Shown one piece after another: positions 5,763 through 7,057 of a stretch of 7,057 nt of DNA. Source of the stretch: Rickettsiales bacterium. GTDB lineage: Bacteria > Pseudomonadota > Alphaproteobacteria > TMED127. Location of the stretch: NCBI GenBank assembly GCA_002706585.1, contig PALU01000045.1, forward strand, positions 1 through 7,057, written 5' to 3'. The notes beneath the pieces are model-generated. The model had not been told where the DNA came from. It did not search any database and saw nothing but the letters and a program-made list of their open reading frames with translations. Made by a program: the position numbers and the translations under genes. Position 1 is the stretch's first letter, and every line of letters starts with the position of its first letter.

Positions 5763-6331
5763 ATGGACATAATGATATTTGGAATAAAAATTCAGATTTT
5801 CCAAAATGTGATGATAAACAATGTGATAAAATTGGAGAATATTTTGCTCCTAAGTCCCCTGGAAGTGATAAAAAGTATACTTTTTGTTTAGAACATATAA
5901 AAGCATATAACAAAAGATGGAATTATTTTGCAGGAAAATCGCAATCAGAAATTTATGAGTTTCAAAAAAATGATTTTTTAGAAAGTAGACCCACCCAGCC
6001 TTTCTCGAAAGGAAAAACTTCTAAAATAAAATTTGAATTCGACTATTTTTTTGATAAATCTAAAATGAAGTTTAAAAAGAGGAATAAAAAAAATGAAAAA
6101 GAAGATAATTTTATTAAGAATTATGAAATAAGAAATGCATTGATTATTATGGGTATTAAAGAAAAAATTACAGAATATATAATAAAAAAAAAATATAAAG
6201 AGCTAGTAAAAAAATATCACCCAGACCTTAATGAAAATTCAATTAGTAAAGAAATTAAAATAAGAGAAATAAATAAAGCGTATAAAATTTTGACAAAATA
6301 TTTAAAGGAAAATTATGCTTCTAAGCAATGA
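5747..6331 (+). CDS. J-domain (DnaJ-like) protein with N-terminal Cys/His motif
   Basis: 194 residues. The J domain is at the C-terminus, about 126-188, with the essential HPD tripeptide at 158-160 (KKYHPDLNE) and the following helix with INKAYKILT. J domains stimulate the ATPase of Hsp70 (DnaK) and bring it to clients. The N-terminal part has Cys21-x4-Cys26 and Cys47-x2-His50, possibly a metal site, plus YFAPKS and FCLEHIKAYNKRWNYFAG (46-63), a block I recall in alphaproteobacterial proteins at this locus. A Lys-rich linker (about 103-122) joins the two parts. There is no Gly/Phe region, no CxxCxGxG zinc finger and no client-binding domain of true DnaJ, so it is a specialised co-chaperone. 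I start at ATG 5747; the open frame back to 5702 reads through the bolA start. The gene overlaps cobS by 17 bases, so it likely works with CobS. Confidence 0.9.
   Translation: MKKKSNGHNDIWNKNSDFPKCDDKQCDKIGEYFAPKSPGSDKKYTFCLEHIKAYNKRWNYFAGKSQSEIYEFQKNDFLESRPTQPFSKGKTSKIKFEFDYFFDKSKMKFKKRNKKNEKEDNFIKNYEIRNALIIMGIKEKITEYIIKKKYKELVKKYHPDLNENSISKEIKIREINKAYKILTKYLKENYASKQ
6304..6310 (+). promoter_or_regulatory. Ribosome binding site of cobS
   Basis: AAAGGAA lies 4 bases before the ATG at 6315, inside the end of the J-domain gene. It is one of the few good Shine-Dalgarno sequences in the window. It fixes the cobS start; the nearby ATG at 6328 is in a frame that stops after three codons. Confidence 0.6.
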
Positions 6332-7057
6332 TCATATAAAAACTGATAAGCCAGATGGGACCTGTTATTCGGATAAAGTATTTAATATAAAAAAGAAGTT
6401 TATAGTTCCATGTTTTAAATCAAAGTCAGAATTAGTGCCTGAAATAGATAAAAGTTTTATTTTTGATGAAACAACAACAGTTAGTATTTTAAATGGATTT
6501 AAATATAATAAGAAGGTTTTAATTCAAGGACTTCATGGTACTGGGAAGTCTTCTCACATCGAACAGGTTGCTGCTAGACTTAATTGGCCTTGTGTAAGAA
6601 TAAACCTTGATGGACATATTAGTAGATTTGACCTTCTTGGAAAAGACGCTATTAAGATAAAGGATAATAAGCAAATTACAACATTCAAAGAAGGTCTTTT
6701 GCCTTGGTCCATCCAAAATCCTGTTGCACTAGTTTTTGATGAATATGATGCGGGTAGGCCAGAGGTTATGTTTATTATTCAGAGAATTCTTGAAGCAGAA
6801 GGAAAGTTAACTTTACTGGATCAAAATAAAGTAATTGTACCAAATCCCTCTTTTAGAATTTTTGGAACTTGTAATACATTAGGCTCAGGTGACACTTCTG
6901 GATTATATCATGGAACTCAGAATATAAATCAGGGTCAATTAGATAGATGGAATATTTTTACAACCCTAAATTTCTTAAAACCAGAAATTGAAGAAAAAAT
7001 TATAAAAAATAAGCTGACAAAGATAACAAAAAAAACTATAAAAATTATTCCTCAAAT
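6315..7057 (+). CDS. cobS: CobS-type AAA+ ATPase (cobaltochelatase CobS subunit family), 3' end missing
   Basis: 247 codons are visible of a protein usually about 330 long. Walker A GLHGTGKSS is at residues 72-80, followed by HIEQVAARLNWPCVR. DLLGKDAI is at 106-113. Walker B ALVFDEYDAG (138-147) has Asp142 and Glu143. Then come a sensor region FGTCNTLGSGDTSGLYHGTQ (183-202) and Asp210-Arg211-Trp. These match CobS, the MoxR-like AAA+ ring subunit that with CobT and CobN inserts cobalt into hydrogenobyrinic acid diamide in aerobic vitamin B12 synthesis. All ATPase residues I looked for are intact. Its place after a J-domain gene, rather than among other cob genes, leaves open whether the real substrate is cobalt chelation or another remodelling task. 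CobT would be expected downstream, outside the window. Confidence 0.93.
   Translation, partial: MLLSNDHIKTDKPDGTCYSDKVFNIKKKFIVPCFKSKSELVPEIDKSFIFDETTTVSILNGFKYNKKVLIQGLHGTGKSSHIEQVAARLNWPCVRINLDGHISRFDLLGKDAIKIKDNKQITTFKEGLLPWSIQNPVALVFDEYDAGRPEVMFIIQRILEAEGKLTLLDQNKVIVPNPSFRIFGTCNTLGSGDTSGLYHGTQNINQGQLDRWNIFTTLNFLKPEIEEKIIKNKLTKITKKTIKIIPQ

Noticed and set aside
5725..5913. Longer N-terminal extension of bolA on the minus strand
   Set aside because: The extension is antisense to the J-domain gene, is Phe/Ser/Leu-rich like an antisense artefact, and BolA proteins are about 80-100 residues long.
1..7057. CRISPR array, tRNA, rRNA, insertion sequence or prophage
   Set aside because: I found no regularly spaced direct repeats, no cloverleaf, no transposase or terminal repeats. 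The only recombinase is the housekeeping Xer type at the left edge.

Overview
The window is very AT-rich and densely packed. Neighbouring genes overlap or lie a few bases apart, there is no gene-free stretch over 300 bases, and several genes appear to use TTG or GTG starts. The gene content is typical of Alphaproteobacteria: xerD next to aroK-aroB and a CorC/HlyC-like protein, then bolA beside a J-domain protein and cobS. With the strong A+T bias and compactness, this suggests a streamlined alphaproteobacterium, perhaps a marine SAR11-like (Pelagibacterales) or similar lineage. The lineage is inferred from base composition and gene order; no marker gene was compared.

Layout. On the minus strand from about 1980 down to 1: a possible 44-residue single-membrane-segment protein, a large exported helical-repeat protein of unknown function, and the first 66 codons of a tyrosine recombinase (xerD), which overlaps the preceding gene by 4 bases. 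This block diverges from a plus-strand cluster at about 2000, where promoter-like boxes of both strands overlap. The plus cluster is aroK, aroB (14-base overlap), a CNNM/CorC-type membrane protein with a CBS pair, and a small stand-alone CBS-pair protein preceded by a run of seven G. The CBS gene meets bolA (minus strand) tail to tail, with stop codons overlapping in CTAA. bolA diverges, with a 22-base gap, from a small J-domain protein with a possible Cys/His metal site. That gene overlaps the start of cobS, an AAA+ ATPase cut by the window end.

How the genes fit together. AroK and AroB are two enzymes of the shikimate pathway to aromatic amino acids. The CorC-like and CBS proteins are likely adenine-nucleotide-responsive and may serve ion (Mg2+) homeostasis. 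BolA is an iron-sulfur trafficking partner. The J-domain protein and CobS probably form one transcription unit, and CobT would be expected just past the window edge. All functional genes belong to known families. The least explained parts are the J-protein/CobS pairing, the large exported helical protein with its small upstream ORF, and the poly-G tract.
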